From Callorhinus ursinus (taxonomy: Eukaryota; Chordata; Mammalia; Carnivora; Otariidae), in the NCBI RefSeq assembly GCF_003265705.1, contig NW_020313057.1, forward strand, positions 3,445,893 to 3,509,892: DNA of 64,000 nt. The letters are read 5' to 3'. The notes below the pieces were generated by a model that had not been told where the DNA came from, did not search any database, and was given only the letters and a program-made list of their open reading frames with translations. Position numbers and translations under genes: made by a program. This document shows positions 23,331-35,502 of the stretch, piece after piece. Within the stretch, counting starts at the first letter, position 1, and the number at the start of each line of letters is the position of its first letter.

Positions 23331-25614
23331 TGAGATTCAGGAGTTGTAACCTCAGCATCTTCTGCATCCGCTCTCTTTCCCTTCAGTGCCTTTATTTGCC
23401 TCTTTGTAAATTGTGCGTAATAAATTTAGGCTTTTCTTCACTGAGAGTGGTGCATGTGATCCATCATAACTGTCATGTAAAGCAACAGGACTGACCTTTT
23501 TCATTTTTTAACTGAAGATGAGCATTCAGATAGGTACAGTCCTTTAAAAGGGTTAGTTTGAGATGATAATTTATCCAGTGGTGGTGCTGTTGCTCAGTTG
23601 AGGAGTCACCAAGAAATTTCGTTTTCCCACTGTAGACAAGGTTGTGGTTCAGGCTAAATCATAGGGCTCTGCCACCACAGAGAAGCCAGAAGTCTGTCTC
23701 CACGAGGCTCCTGGAGTGGCATCCATTGTTCTGGTGATTTCTTCAGCATGTCGAGTCAGTTCTTAAGCTCTGCAGACTCAGAAACATGACTTTTCATCCT
23801 CGGGGGAAGACCCACATCCCCCAGGTTCAAAGTACCGACGTGTAAATCCATACTGAGTGTACTGGCTTCTGGTGAGGGGCACAGCCCCCACCCAGATGGG
23901 GCCCTCGGGGCACATGATCCTTGCCCTCCCCCCCAGGAAGGAGAGTCAGCAGGGGCAGGATGGCAGGGGGTGATGTGCGTGGCCCTTGAGTCTGGCCTGA
24001 CTTTGTCTGGAATCCTGGCTTTGCTGTGAGAGCCAGGACTGCCTGCCTGCCATCTCCAAGTCTCAAAATCTCCACTGGCAAAGGAACGGCAGGATCTTAT
24101 TCTAGATGGTAAGTTGATCGTAAAAATGGGATAGTGCTCAGCGCCATGTCTAAGACATAGGAAGGCCTCGGTGAGTTCTTTAGAAGACACGACGTTAGAA
24201 GGAGAGTTACATGGATGAGCATTTCCTATGATCAGCTAAAGTAGCCCCCTGCCTCCATGTCTGGCCTGTAAGAGGCCTTACCACTGGGGCCCTGGTATCC
24301 AAGCCCTCTTGGCTAAGACCCCATTTGCTTCCCCCTTCTATCCCTCTCCCCCACACACCTTCCATTCACCCCCACCCCTTCCACAGAGTGATTACTATAC
24401 TGAATCACATTACAGAAAAACTGTGCTAACCCTGAGAGTGAGTTCTGTACTTGCCCTTCCTGGGTGAGTTTATGTGTCTCTGATCAATTCCGTTGAGATG
24501 TTGGCTTTAACATTTAATCATAAAGGGAAGGAAATCTGGTTTCTGTCATTTTCAGTTTGGGGCCAGAAACCTCACCATAAACCCCAAGAACCCACAATTA
24601 CCTAATAGTCACACCTCATTTTATAAAACCAGTTGGACCACCTCCTCCCCCCCGCCCCGTCCCACTCACTACACTCGACTTTTAAGTGACTTTTGCCACT
24701 TAGGAAAAAAAAATCAAATCCATTCTGAGTGCAAAAAGTTTATCACCAGTAAGGATGCTTTTACAAATATGACCTGAGCTTCAAAGGCAACCCAAAAGAT
24801 TATCAAAAATATTTTCAGAATTAGCAGGCATCATAGGAATACTGTGACTGCTTTGAAAGGAATAGCAGTCATTTGGATAGATAAAGTATGGTGCATTGCG
24901 ATTTAAAAGTCAACCATACCTACCTTACATTCAGTCACGACCTCTGCATTAAATGCTCTGTACCTCGGCAGCCAGGGACCTTCCGGAGCTGGGGGGGTGG
25001 GGGTGCAGGGGCTGGAGGTAGTGCTGAGCCTGCAGCAAACACAGCCTGCACCCCACCCCACCCCTTTGATCTACTTTGTAATTGATTGGTGACATCCTGG
25101 GAGCTGAGCCACGTTTACCCCACTGCATCCGGATCCCCATGGTAGGCTGTCTACCGTTTATGAAGGAGGATCTTACAGAAAATCTTGAATTCCCTGTTGC
25201 TTACAGGGACTACTTATTCACTTGTTCACATTTTAGGATGAGCAGAAGTATAATATATTAGATAGTGTTCGTTTATCATAACAGATTCTCCCGTTCATTT
25301 CCGGCTTCCGGGGAGAGGATGCTCTGCCCTAGCTTCAAGCCCATTCCTGTCATTTCCAGTTGCTTTTATTGGTAAACTGATGGTCATGGGGGCCCAGACG
25401 CTGCTACCCTGTGAGCCCAGGAGTGAGACAGCAAAGGAACCTGCCTGCTTTGGCATTTTAAAATGAACATGAGCTTGTAGGCTGTGCCCCTGATAAGCAC
25501 TCTTTATCGGCAGGTGCTGTGTGCCACGTATTTCTCTGTGTCCTGCGGTATTGGCTAGTTGCCCTGCACACATTAGACAGTTGGTAAATATTTGTTGAAT
25601 TAGAGGGAAGTATA

Positions 25615-26003
25615 CCTGTATTAGTCATGTTGGGCTGCCATTACAAAATATCACAGCCTAGGGGGCTTGAGCAACAGAAATTTATTTTCTCACAGTTCTG
25701 GAGGCTGGCAGTTCGAGACCAGGGTGCCCAACCTGGGTGGGTTCTCATGAGGGCCCTCTTCCTGGCTTGCAGATGGCTGACTTGGCCCTGTGTCCTCACA
25801 TGGTGGAGAGGGGGAATGTGAGCAATCTCTCTGGTGTCTCTTCTCATAAGGTCACTGATCCCATTCGTGACAGCGCCACCCTTATAACTTCGTCTAACCC
25901 CAGTTCCCCTCCCAAAGGTCCCATCTCCAAATGCCACCACAGAGGGGATTAGGGCCTCAACCTACAGATTTGGAGAGGGACTCAGAGTGGTTCATAGCAA
26001 CAC
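25615..26003 (-). repeat. MLT1-like LTR (ERVL-MaLR), antisense
   Basis: The reverse MLT1 order is complete: gtattagtcatgttgggctg, gcaacagaaatttattttct, ctcacagttctggaggctgg, tgtcctcacatggtggagag, and a gggattagggcctcaacc end. Non-coding. Confidence 0.75.
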
Positions 26004-26033
26004 TCAGAAAGTGAAATAAGACATTAAACTGTC

Positions 26034-26235
26034 GTGGTGCCTGGGTGGCTCAGTCAGTTAAGCGGCTGCCTTCGGCTCGGGTCATGATCCCAAGGTCCTG
26101 GGATCGAGCCCCGCATCGGGGCTCCCTGCACAGCGGGGAGCCTGCCTCTCCCTCGCCCACTCCCCCTGCTTGTGTTCCCTCTCGCGCTATGTCTCTCTCT
26201 GTCAAATAAATAAATAAAATCTTAAAAAAAAAATA
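26034..26235 (+). mobile_element. CAN-SINE, sense
   Basis: It runs from ggtgcctgggtggctcagtc through gggatcgagccccgcatcgg to caaataaataaataaaatct and poly-A. Full length. The target duplication is not clear. Confidence 0.94.
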
Positions 26236-26464
26236 TGGACCTCGACAGTGATTTCATTCCTAAATCTCTGGCACACTCCTTTAGATTGACAGAGGTGTTT
26301 AAAAAAGAGTTTATGATAAAAACACTCTCACATAAAGACTGTTCTTCTCCTTTGGAAAGGTAACTGGAGGGTGAATTTGTCATTTATGCTTAAATTCCAA
26401 TCCCAAGGTTCTTTGGCCTTAATTTTAACATTCCTGGAGGGGAGGGTATTTTAATGTTTGTATT

Positions 26465-26660
26465 CAGAATTATGGAGTGGATAGAGTGGTCAAGGGCAGA
26501 GTCTCTGGAGCGAGGATTCAAATCCCAGTCCCAACACTTGCTTCATCTCTGGTGCCTGGTTCCACCTCTTATGACAGAGTTAATAGCAGGAGCACCTCCT
26601 GGGGTTGTGATGAGGAGCAGAGATTCTGGTATTTGTATAGTGCTTAGAACAGGGTGTGAC
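26465..26660 (+). repeat. MIR SINE, sense
   Basis: It shows agtggtcaagggcagagtct, gcgaggattcaaatcccagt and gttgtgatgaggagcagaga, then a tagtgcttagaacaggg end. Confidence 0.7.
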
Positions 26661-27060
26661 ATGTAGCACATACTATGTGACTATATATTACATGTATATA
26701 CATAAAAATATATCCATACAAGGCATCTTCCTCTTGGTGCAGTATAAAATGTTCTCCTGTGTGGGGAAGAAGAGCCAGAGGGCTTGACAGCCCTGCCAAA
26801 GAGCAGGTACCATTTGTTCTAGAACAAACTACCAGGGAAACAAGGCGGAAGGTCTCCACCCGTTCGTGGCCCTGTGCTTGGCTTTTTGCTTGGTGGCATC
26901 CTCGTTGCCAACTCCTGTGGGTTTTCCAAAAATCATTTGTGTTGATGTACTTGAGCTTTGAGACATCCCATTTAAAATATTCTGTCAACCTGAGATTGCG
27001 TGTCTTGGGAAAAGTCACCTCTACTCACTTGTCCTTTTTTCCCCTTTATTTTGCCTCCAG

Positions 27061-27155
27061 CCCAAGCTTTTGGCCAAGGAGCTGCTGGACCTCGTGGCCT
27101 CTCACTTCAATCTGAAGGAAAAGGAATACTTTGGAATAGCCTTCACAGATGAGAC
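27061..27155 (+). CDS. FRMD4A: FRMD4A internal coding exon (FERM F1 lobe, first of three in window)
   Basis: A 95-bp internal exon. The acceptor is a long pyrimidine run ending tttgcctccag, just before 27061; the donor is gtaagt from 27156. Read from the first base it gives 31 codons and two leftover bases (phase 2). The peptide starts PKLLAKELLDLVASHF and continues through EKEYFGIAFTDE. This is the F1 (ubiquitin-like) lobe of the FERM domain as known from FRMD4A. The paralogue FRMD4B differs at several of these positions. By my memory of the common mammalian isoform it covers roughly residues 38 to 69. FERM domains bind membrane lipids and cytoplasmic tails. FRMD4A is known as a scaffold between Par-3 and the ARF6 exchange factor cytohesin-1 in epithelial polarity. 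The start codon lies upstream, outside the window. Identity comes from recognising the peptide, not from a search. Confidence 0.93.
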
Positions 27156-28777
27156 GTAAGTGCCGCCACGGGCCCTCCAGACCTGCAGGGAGAGTGAGAC
27201 CCTGACATTGCGCTGTCCCATCTGTCAACAGTGCAGTCCGCGGGCCGCTTGGGTCCTGTGCTACGGGGTCAGTCCAAGTTCATCGTCCGAATTTCAAAGA
27301 CCTTGTGATCATGCCTGGAACAGCCAAAGGATATCATTAGGGCAATGCTCATATAAAATTGTTAGGTAAACTGGTTCTTATAATCAAGCAGGTCCATGTT
27401 CAGAACTGAAATGTTTTTGTTTTTTTCTTTAAAGTCGATTTTGTATGGGTTTGTTTCCTATTAGAGTTAAATGAAAACTCCTGGAAATTAAATAACTTCT
27501 CTCCAATGTTAGAGTAACAATAACAGGAAATGAATTTGATGATAAACTCAAAATGAAAAGTATCTGTGCAGCGTCACTGTCTCGGCTGAAATCGAATATA
27601 GCAATCGAAAATTCGTATCATTCCTCTGATGAAAAGTACATTTGTTTTCCGTGGTTTTCAATCTGCCTCTATAAAGTGGCATTTTGCGACCCAGGCAAGG
27701 AATATCTTTGCTAAAATTTCAATTTCCTTCTTAGTGTACTGTTACCAAAGAGTACATTGAATACCTGCACAGATTCCTAGATAAGATGCAAAAAGGAAAT
27801 GTTTCACAATTTTTTTCCTTCATGTACACTCACTCCTCCTCTCTCTCTTTCCAAATGCTTAGAATTACAGAGATGATTTCCTAGAATATTAAAGAGAATG
27901 GTAGGTTAGTGGCTGGACAAGACAGTACGGGGGGCGGGGCGCGTGCCTCCTCCATCAAGATGGTGCCATCGAGGCAGGACAGGCTCAGACACAAGGACAG
28001 GAGGGGCCCACTTTGGGCAGTTGGAAGGGTCATCAGATGCACCTGCACACGGGTGCACTTAGCCTCAGGAGCTGCAAGTGGGCAGGGTGGCCATCTGATT
28101 GATTGTCTGCACTGGGACGGTGTGAGTGAAAGGGCACGTAAATGAGGACTGTCTTGGATGAACTGGAACATTCGCTCTCTTAATTAGCAACGTTTCACAT
28201 GCTGGTGTGATCGGGTTGCAGGCGTGGGGAGCAGAGCTCTGGCTTCCTCAGGAAAGCCAGGGGGGGCCAGGTCGGCCTCGGGAACTGGGCAGGAAGGGAA
28301 GCAGGAGAGTTGCCCTTGTCTAGAACAATCACTATGCCTACAAGTAGGACCGGTGAGCACGGCTGGGAGCTGGGGGAACCTGGTGGGAAGGAGCCGGCAT
28401 AGTAAGAAAATAAATGCTTTAAAACAAATATACATCGCAACTACCTTCACAGATGCAGATGTTTTCTACCCCTTTCCCTGAGAATCACGGTTAAACCCCC
28501 TAAATTGCTAGTCATACATTTCACTAATTAGAAGGAAACCAGAAGTTTCAATTAATCATATCCCATTGTTCACATTGCCCAAGTATGTTTACTCTTGTAA
28601 AAGATCCGTGCACCCTGCATGAGCCCCAGTTAGACTTCCCTTTTGAATAAACAAGAATCAAAGAATGAGCATGTTGTCCCAGGCCAGCGAAGAAGAAATA
28701 CGCCTGCTAAATGTTTCACATCTCTGCCTGAACAGCACAGGCCAGAATGAATCGGCTGTAAGGTAGAAAGTCACCCT

Positions 28778-28900
28778 CCGGGGCACCTGGGTGGCTCAGT
28801 CGGTGAGGGGTCCGACTCTTGATCTCAGCTCAGGTCTTGATCTCAGGGTTGTGAGTTCAAGCCCCATGTTGGGCTCCATGCTGGCGTGGATCCTACTTAA

Positions 28901-28933
<33 letters not shown>

Positions 28934-28935
28934 AC
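28778..28935 (+). mobile_element. CAN-SINE without CT tail, ending in CAA repeat
   Basis: The head is ggggcacctgggtggctcag. The body is the gactcttgatctcagctcag type and ends early at ggatcctacttaaaaa, without the pyrimidine tail or AATAAA block of the other copies. The tail has become an AAC microsatellite at 28902-28934. This is a distinct subtype, shared with 31815-31919. Confidence 0.88.
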
Positions 28936-29594
28936 CCAGCCTGTGTGCCTTCGGTCTTCGTGCTCCCGGTTCTCTGGGCTGGCCAGGAGTGTGAGTGTGC
29001 CCCTGAGCACGTGAGTGTGAGGCCAAGCTGCCACTCCCTTGAGTGATGGAACTGGAGGCGTGGAGGGCTCTGTGGGGGAAGTCATGAGGAGGATGGGAGC
29101 CATCTTCTGGCAGGGTCCGGGGAGAGTGTGGCCACCCCCGTCCCCTTCACCCCAGGCCGGGCAGGAGGATCCGTCCAGCAAGCGTCAGAGTGGTAGAAGC
29201 TGATGGGAGCTCAGTGGGCAAGGGCTGCAGCTGCCCGGTGGGCCCGACTCACGGGGACCCAGCTAGTGTCAGGGGTACCGCAGAAATCAAGAACCAGGGC
29301 CCCCGAGGGACTAGCCAAGGAGACAGAAACAAAGGGGTGGCCGTGACTCAGGGCCCAGTCAGTTGTGGCCTGACAACCCCTGGGGCCAACAGATGTTGGC
29401 TGATGGCCTTGTGGGTCATCTGAACTTTCCTCCTTTTCCTGGTAGGAGGGAGGAGGACAGTTGCCACCATGAAGTTGTGCCTGCGGCTGCGCCCCAGCCT
29501 AGGTTGGTAGTCACGGGTCAGTGAGCACTTAGCCTTGCGATAGGCACCTCTGGCCCTCACTCTGGGCGCTGCCAGACTCACATAGAATCTTTTA

Positions 29595-29781
29595 TTTTAT
29601 TTATTTATTTATTTGAGAGAGAGAAAGCAAGCAGTAGTGGTGGGAGGGGGCAGAGGCAGAGGGAGAAGCAGGCCTCCCGCGGAGCAGGGAGCCCGATGTG
29701 GGGACTTGAGCCCAGGACCCCAGGATCACGACCTGAGCCGAAGGCAGACGCTTCACCGACTGAGCCATCCAGGCGCCCCCA
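29595..29781 (-). mobile_element. CAN-SINE, antisense, with 15-bp target duplication
   Basis: The reverse SINE order is complete and ends gactgagccatccaggcgcc. Perfect copies of acatagaatctttta at 29580-29594 and 29782-29796 flank it. Confidence 0.97.
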
Positions 29782-30314
29782 ACATAGAATCTTTTAATAA
29801 CCGTGTATCCGAATTGTGTGTGTGTACTCTGATGTGGAGTGTGTGTGGGTGAGGGATTCATGCAGGTGCGACCCTGTACCTCCTATAACGAAATGAAATC
29901 GAAGCTCCATCTTTTATTATAGCCCATGGTGTACCTTGTGGATTTGCCTATTCAAGACTAACATTTGGAAAGGGCTTGTGAGCTGTAGAACACCGAACAA
30001 GTGTACGATCCACCAGCAGTATTAGATTCCTTAGAGTAGACTAGGTGACTTCAAGGTCCTCGATGGCCAGCAAGGCCTTTCATTCTAACTGCTGTTGATG
30101 ACATTTTGTAGGATCTGGATGGGCCTGGAGACGAGGTCTATAAAAGCAGAAGGAAGACAGGAAATTGGAAGGTTCTCTAAGCTTCTCTCACACCATCAGG
30201 TTATGTTCTTTAATAAAGTGCCTAAATCCACCAGGCACGACTTTGGGCCCCAGGATATTTAATATCATTGGCTAATCCGCAGTTTTGCAGCATTAGTACT
30301 AGCTTTGCCTGTTT

Positions 30315-30600
30315 TAGTTTCACTTTTTAACTTTTTATTTTGAAATAATTAAACTCACAAGAGTTGGCAAAAAGAGCAGATTTCCCCATAGACCCTCCAC
30401 CCAGCTTCCCCAATTGTTATAGTTTACCAAGTGTATGACATTTTTCCAAAACTGAGAGATTAGCATGGGAACTAGTAAACTCTGATATTATTGGTACTAA
30501 ACTATAGACTTCATTTGAGCTTTACCGGTTTTTCCATGAATGCCCCCTTTTTTTTTTCTGTTCCAAGATCCAATTGCATTTAGCCCCCTCTTATTTTTAA
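30315..30600 (-). repeat. L1 3'-region remnant, antisense
   Basis: It matches a long-known old L1 segment in reverse: ttttgaaataattaaactca, a gagttggcaaaaagagcag block, ccacccagcttccccaattg, and near the end gatccaattgcatttagccc. Confidence 0.65.
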
Positions 30601-30754
30601 TAACTAATACAAAAAGACATCAGTGGTCATCTGTAGATGGTCTGAATGCTGGTGGTCCCTGCAAACAATGACATTTTGGCAGCCTTTAAAACATTCTGAA
30701 GCAAAGTAAGAGCCCAGTATAAATTTGATCTTAAAATAATTATGTTTTGCTAGA

Positions 30755-30935
30755 GTCGCGGTTCTCAGCCTTGACCGCACATTGGCGTCACCAAGACATT
30801 TTATAAAATACCAGTGCCTGGGACCTACCCCCCAAATTCTGGTTTATTTGGTCTGGCTGTGGCCTGAACATCAAGATCTTTCAAAGCTCCCTGACGGATT
30901 GCAATGAGTAGCCAAGTTTGAAAAGCCCTGTTCTA
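30755..30935 (+). repeat. MER5A-like DNA transposon remnant
   Basis: It shows ggttctcagccttgaccgca, cattggcgtcaccaagacat, agtgcctgggacctaccccc, and caagtttgaaaagccctg. Confidence 0.75.
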
Positions 30936-31400
30936 GAGGGACAGGGGAAAGTTGGAGGGACTTTCTTCTGCCTCCTCCCTAAGATCCAAGAAGAGAAGTT
31001 GAGTTCACTCAAACTTTGAGTATTTGGGGCCAGACATGACCAATTATGTCATGAGACACGCCGGGGACCTACGCAGTTACGAACTCTCTCCATTTCGGGG
31101 AGAGTCAGGAAACCTAATGTTTTGAGAACTAGCTCAGATTTAGTGTTTCCGTGAGCACATAAGCTATAACTGAAAATTTCACTTATCAATCATTGGCTGC
31201 CATCATTGAAGGAAAGTTACTAGTACATTTTATTTTTGAAATATTTCCATGGACTATTTGGTTTTAACACCCAAGTTTTGTTTTGTTTTGTTTTCAGAGC
31301 CCGTGGTTCTGGTTGCATAATTTAAATCAGTAGAGCCCTGTTTGTAGTTAATCTGATCTATTCTCCATCATCATTTTGTTTCCTCTGTTTGGGTTTCTTT

Positions 31401-31610
31401 TTTTTTTTTTTTAAAGATTTTATTTATTTATTTGACAGAGAGAGAGAGTGCACATGCACACGTGCAGAAGCAGGGGGAACAGCAGAGGGAGAGGGAGAAG
31501 CAGGCTCTCCGCCGAGCAGGGAGCCCGATGTGGGGCTCGATCCCAGGACCCCGGGATCATGACCTGAGCTGAAGGCAGACACTTAACGGACTGAGCCACC
31601 CAGGCGCCCC
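31401..31610 (-). mobile_element. CAN-SINE, antisense, with target duplication
   Basis: It has a T-rich start, agattttatttatttatttg, gccgagcagggagcccgatg, and ctgagccacccaggcgcccc. Flanks ctgtttgggtttcttt (31385-31400) and tgtttcggtttcttt (from 31611) are near-identical. Confidence 0.95.
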
Positions 31611-31625
31611 TGTTTCGGTTTCTTT

Positions 31626-31790
31626 TTAAAGGAAAATGCTTTATTGAGGTATAATTGTTGATACACAAAGAACCATGCATATCTCATGTGTGCAATTCTA
31701 TGAGTTTGGACATATGCAAACACTCTTCATAGCCAGTTGTATAATTTTTTAGTTAAGTTTTTAACTGTCGACAGAGGATCCCATCATCCA
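31626..31790 (-). repeat. L1 3' fragment, antisense
   Basis: It starts gctttattgaggtataattg and continues with tgtgcaattctatgagtttg, as in reverse L1 3' sequence. Confidence 0.6.
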
Positions 31791-31814
31791 AAGCTCTAAA
31801 TAACTTTTATCCTA

Positions 31815-31919
31815 GGGGTGCCTGGCTGGCTCAGTAGGTAGAGCCTGTGACTCTTGATCTCAGGTTCGAGAATTCAAACCCCACGTTGGGTGTAGAGCCT
31901 ACTTATAAAAGTAATAATA
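31815..31919 (+). mobile_element. Short CAN-SINE without CT tail (first of a tandem trio)
   Basis: It runs from ggggtgcctggctggctcag to gagcctacttataaaagtaa. It lacks the pyrimidine tail, like the copy at 28778. The left outer flank aaataacttttatccta (31798-31814) pairs with the right flank of the third SINE. Confidence 0.88.
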
Positions 31920-32146
31920 GGGGTGTCTGGGTGGCACAGTCAGTTAAGCATCCGACTCTTGGTTTTGGCTCAGGTTGTGATCCCAGAGTCCTGAGATCGA
32001 GCCCCTTGTCAGGCTCCGTGCTCAGGGTGGAATCTGCTTAAGAGTCTCTCTCCCTTTCCCTCTGCCCCTCCTCCCTGCACGCACGCGTGCGCGCTCTCTC
32101 TCAAATAAATAAATAAATCTTTAAAATAATAGTAATAATAAAAATT
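31920..32146 (+). mobile_element. CAN-SINE, second of a tandem trio
   Basis: It runs from ggggtgtctgggtggcacag through a CT tail to caaataaataaataaatctt and an A/T-rich tail. No own target duplication is visible; it starts directly at the tail of the first SINE. Confidence 0.92.
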
Positions 32147-32350
32147 GGGGCACCTGGGTGGCGCAGTCGGTTGAGCATCTGCCTCTTGGTTTCAGCCCAG
32201 GTCATGATCTCATAGTTGTGGGATCGAGCTCCATGTCAGCCGGCGTGGAGCCCACTTGAGATTCTTTCTCCCTCTCCCTCTGCCCCTCCCGCTCATGCTC
32301 TCTCTCTATCTCTAAAATAAATAATCTCTAAAAATAATAATAATTTTTTA
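32147..32350 (+). mobile_element. CAN-SINE, third of a tandem trio
   Basis: It runs from ggggcacctgggtggcgcag to an aataataataa tail. The following aaataacttttagtcta (32351-32367) matches the sequence before the first SINE at 15 of 17 positions, so the whole trio sits in a single target duplication. Confidence 0.92.
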
Positions 32351-34239
32351 AAATAACTTTTAGTCTATTTAACAGAATTAGTCAAACACACCGCCAAGTT
32401 GAAGTAATGATTTTCATAGTATATTTAGATTTTAATTTGAATCTCCTATTAAAAATGTGAAGAATTGTGTGTCAGATGCTGTAAATGAGTATTCATGTAA
32501 TGAAAACCTTGAAGACGTATTCAGAAAGCTGAGGGAGAAAGAAACTTGTTTAGCCATCACTGCATATTTTAAAAGCCAGGTACAATATACCAATTAAGAA
32601 AATGACTAGTTCTTAACCACTTATTCAATCACAGAACCCTTTGAAATTTGTTAACAGGTTACGTTCCATCGCCTCCACCAAAATTTTCACACATAATAAT
32701 TTATGCTCAAATTTTAGAGGGTTCACAGACACTGTGAAGCCAGAATCCTAGCATAAGAACCAATTAAGGATTTTTTTTTTTTAACAACATGCTGTGTTTC
32801 CATCGATCGCATCATTGATTGGTACTATTTGCAGTCTGATTTATCCAAATAACTTAGGTCCCGAACGCCTTGTTGTACTGGGAGTGCATCCGTAGTCCAC
32901 TGCCGGGACAGGGGGGAGAACCTTCTGAGTCCTTGCTCTCCTCGAGGAGAAGCAGGACGAGCAATGGCGGAGGCATCTGAGAAGGGTTTGGGTGGTGAGC
33001 ATTCCCAGTCTCAAGCTTATCTACAATTTGAAAATAACGTAGAAAAGCAGTTTTCCCCTTGCAGGAGAAACAACAGGAATATACGGCGCTGGGAAAGTAA
33101 TTTTAGAAATAGGTTTGGGATTTTCATTCATGAAATGCTCTGTACCAGGAGACTGGGCGGGGAAATCGATGCCAAGACCTCCGTGCCTGGGTCATAACTG
33201 CTGCTCCTGGGAACATGGCATTCAGAGCTCAGCGCTACCCCGGAGACAGCCCGTGTAGACATCCAGATGTCTGGCAAACCACAGTACCTTCTATTTAGTG
33301 ACCAGAGAAGGGGTCTAGAACTCTTCCTGTGTGCAGCTGAGATAGATAAAGAACGCGGCCATCTGAGGAGGCCGGAGGGATCCATGTCTTCTGACCTTTT
33401 CGTTCCCAGTGTGAGCGGGATGGTGGAGCTCAGATCCTGGAGTCAGTGAGCAGTGAATTTTCCCCGAGTATGGAGACCGTTTAGGGCAGGAGCCGTGTCT
33501 CTACGTGGATGGCTGTCATCACCCCGGCAGCATTGATCGATGGAGCATATTTGAAGCTGATGTATTTGTTCTTTAGCCAAGGTTTACTTAGCATCTGCCG
33601 TTAAGCCCCGGAAATAGAGAAATGACTAGCTTTGACCCCCCGTAAGACTTGTATTTTTAGTTCAGGAGGTAAATAATCAGATATAGTGTAGGAGGTGTTA
33701 CAAAAGAAAATTCAGAACAGCCTTAAGAGAACATAGTGGAGCAAACAGTTCCTCCATAAATAAAAAATTAAAGCCATAAAGTCACTGGGACCAAACAGCC
33801 ATCTGTTTTCCGCGATACTCATCTCTGTCTGTCTGTCTCCCTCTCTGTCTCTCTCCCTCTCACACACACACATGCTCACTCACATAATTGAAGGTCACTA
33901 TTTGAGAGTTTCTAGCTAAATCACTCTCCCTGAGCTGTTCTCAATGAGCCCATGTATCTCTAAGTAAGGACATGAACTAGCTAAACATTCTTCCCTTTGA
34001 AGAGCACTCTGCCCACCCCCCTGCCCCCCATCCAGTGACATCCGTAAGAATTTTCACACTCTTGCTTTGGCTTTCTTTGGAAACTCATTCCATAGGAAAT
34101 AACCTATCTACAATAAAAACCTCTAAAAGGCACGTTTTGTTCCCCCTTGGGGGGTCCAAGAGGCGATCAGCTCAGACAGACTTATCACATACCTCCACCC
34201 TCCGGTAGCTCCCTATAAACAAAGCTCTCCTTAGGGCCA

Positions 34240-34450
34240 TCTCTGTTGAAGGTGCCAACGCTCAAAACAAAAATCTATTTGTGTTATATGTAGAAGCTAA
34301 AAGCAATCTGTTAAATAAATGCATCCAATTTCTGTTGCCCGGAAGCAATTGCATATTTATTATTGGCCCCACAGTTTGACCTATCGCCACCATAAACCAA
34401 ATGAGTGTTATCTTGCTCAGCTTTAAAGATAGTTATCAGTCAAGCAGTAG
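34240..34450. promoter_or_regulatory. Repeat-free A/T-rich patch, candidate conserved element
   Basis: No repeat is recognised. The stretch is dense in A/T-rich factor-type words (gcaattgcatatttattatt, an ataaatgcatcc block, and agatagttatc). It looks like conserved noncoding sequence, but I have no alignment. Confidence 0.2.
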
Positions 34451-35311
34451 CACAAATACTCTGCGTGTCAGCTGGGGCATTTTTTTATTTTTTGCTTTGT
34501 TATTGGTAAATGCACCGAGGTGAATTCTCAAATGAAAAATCAATGAGAATAGTGAAAACCAAGCTATCAGGCATCTCTTAGTTAAACTGAAAAGAGAAGA
34601 TACTCCTTTGACTTGTTCCTTTCCCATCCCACCTGAACGTAAAAAGAAAAAAAAAAGTATTTGAGGAAGGGACTTGGTGCTGGGACCGTGGGGTGTGACG
34701 CAGGGAAGGAAGCGTCCTGTGCGGTGAGGGACCCTTGATACTGTTGGCTGTAGCAGATGTGACTTGGAGCCACATACAAGGAGCAGACAATATTTTAACA
34801 ATCCCAAAGTACTGGAGCTTCCAGTTGACATTTCAGTCCATCTCTTAGCTTTTGCCCAGATATCAGGCAGTTCTCATAAGAGACCTTGGATGAGTCACTT
34901 GTCCCTTTGGTCTTTGCCTTTGTGAGCAGCCTGCGGTGAAGAGATTTTTGCAGGCGTGCAAAACGGAGGGGGCCACTTCCTCCCACCCGAGGGTCTCAGG
35001 ACTCCGGGTGTGGGGAGTCTCCCTGTCCATGGTTGTCAGAACCCTGCACGCATGTGTGCGTCATGCCATCCCTCACAGGCCTCAGCTGGGGGTTGAGGAG
35101 TTCAAGCAGAGGAAGTGGAGAAAGGAAATTCATTTTTCCTGGGAGGCTAGCTGTTTTGGGGTGATTCTGGCCTCCTGGTTCTCTCTGCTTCCTGATCATG
35201 TTCTCACTGTCTAAATATTTCAGTATTTGGTAAATGCTAAACCAATATGTGGCTGCAAACAAAGGAATTTCCAGTTAAATACATTTATTATGAAACTGTC
35301 ATTCTTTAAAA

Positions 35312-35502
35312 ATTTTTTTAAATTTTTTAAAGATTCATTTATTGATTTGAGGGGGGGCAGAGGGAGAGGGAGAGAGAGAAATTCAAGCAGACTCCACACT
35401 GAGCACAGCCTGACACGGGGCTCAATCTCATGACCCTGAGATCATGACCTGAGCCAAAGCCAAGAGTCAGACACTTAACTGACTGCACCACCCAAGTGCC
35501 CA
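35312..35502 (-). mobile_element. CAN-SINE, antisense
   Basis: It shows taaagattcatttattgatt, a gcagactccacactgagcac block, and ctgcaccacccaagtgccc. The flanks attctttaaaaa and atctttaaaaaa suggest the target duplication. Confidence 0.92.

Larger units (their letters stand above)
1..27060 (+). other. FRMD4A: FRMD4A intron upstream of the first visible exon (3' part)
   Basis: Inferred to be intron because the exon at 27061 opens with an acceptor site and no earlier exon of the gene was recognised. Stretches with no repeat or gene I can name include 1-1170, 4430-6640, 7300-8290, 9375-10260, 13630-16930, 17110-20735 and 22100-25610 (apart from entries below). They are mixed-composition sequence with frequent stops in all frames. 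The part from about 13.6 to 20.7 kb is richer in G+C than the rest. Confidence 0.85.

Noticed and set aside
26759..27115. 118-codon frame overlapping the first FRMD4A exon
   Set aside because: It is in a different frame from the exon and runs from the intron through the acceptor; the spliced frame is supported by phase and by family match.
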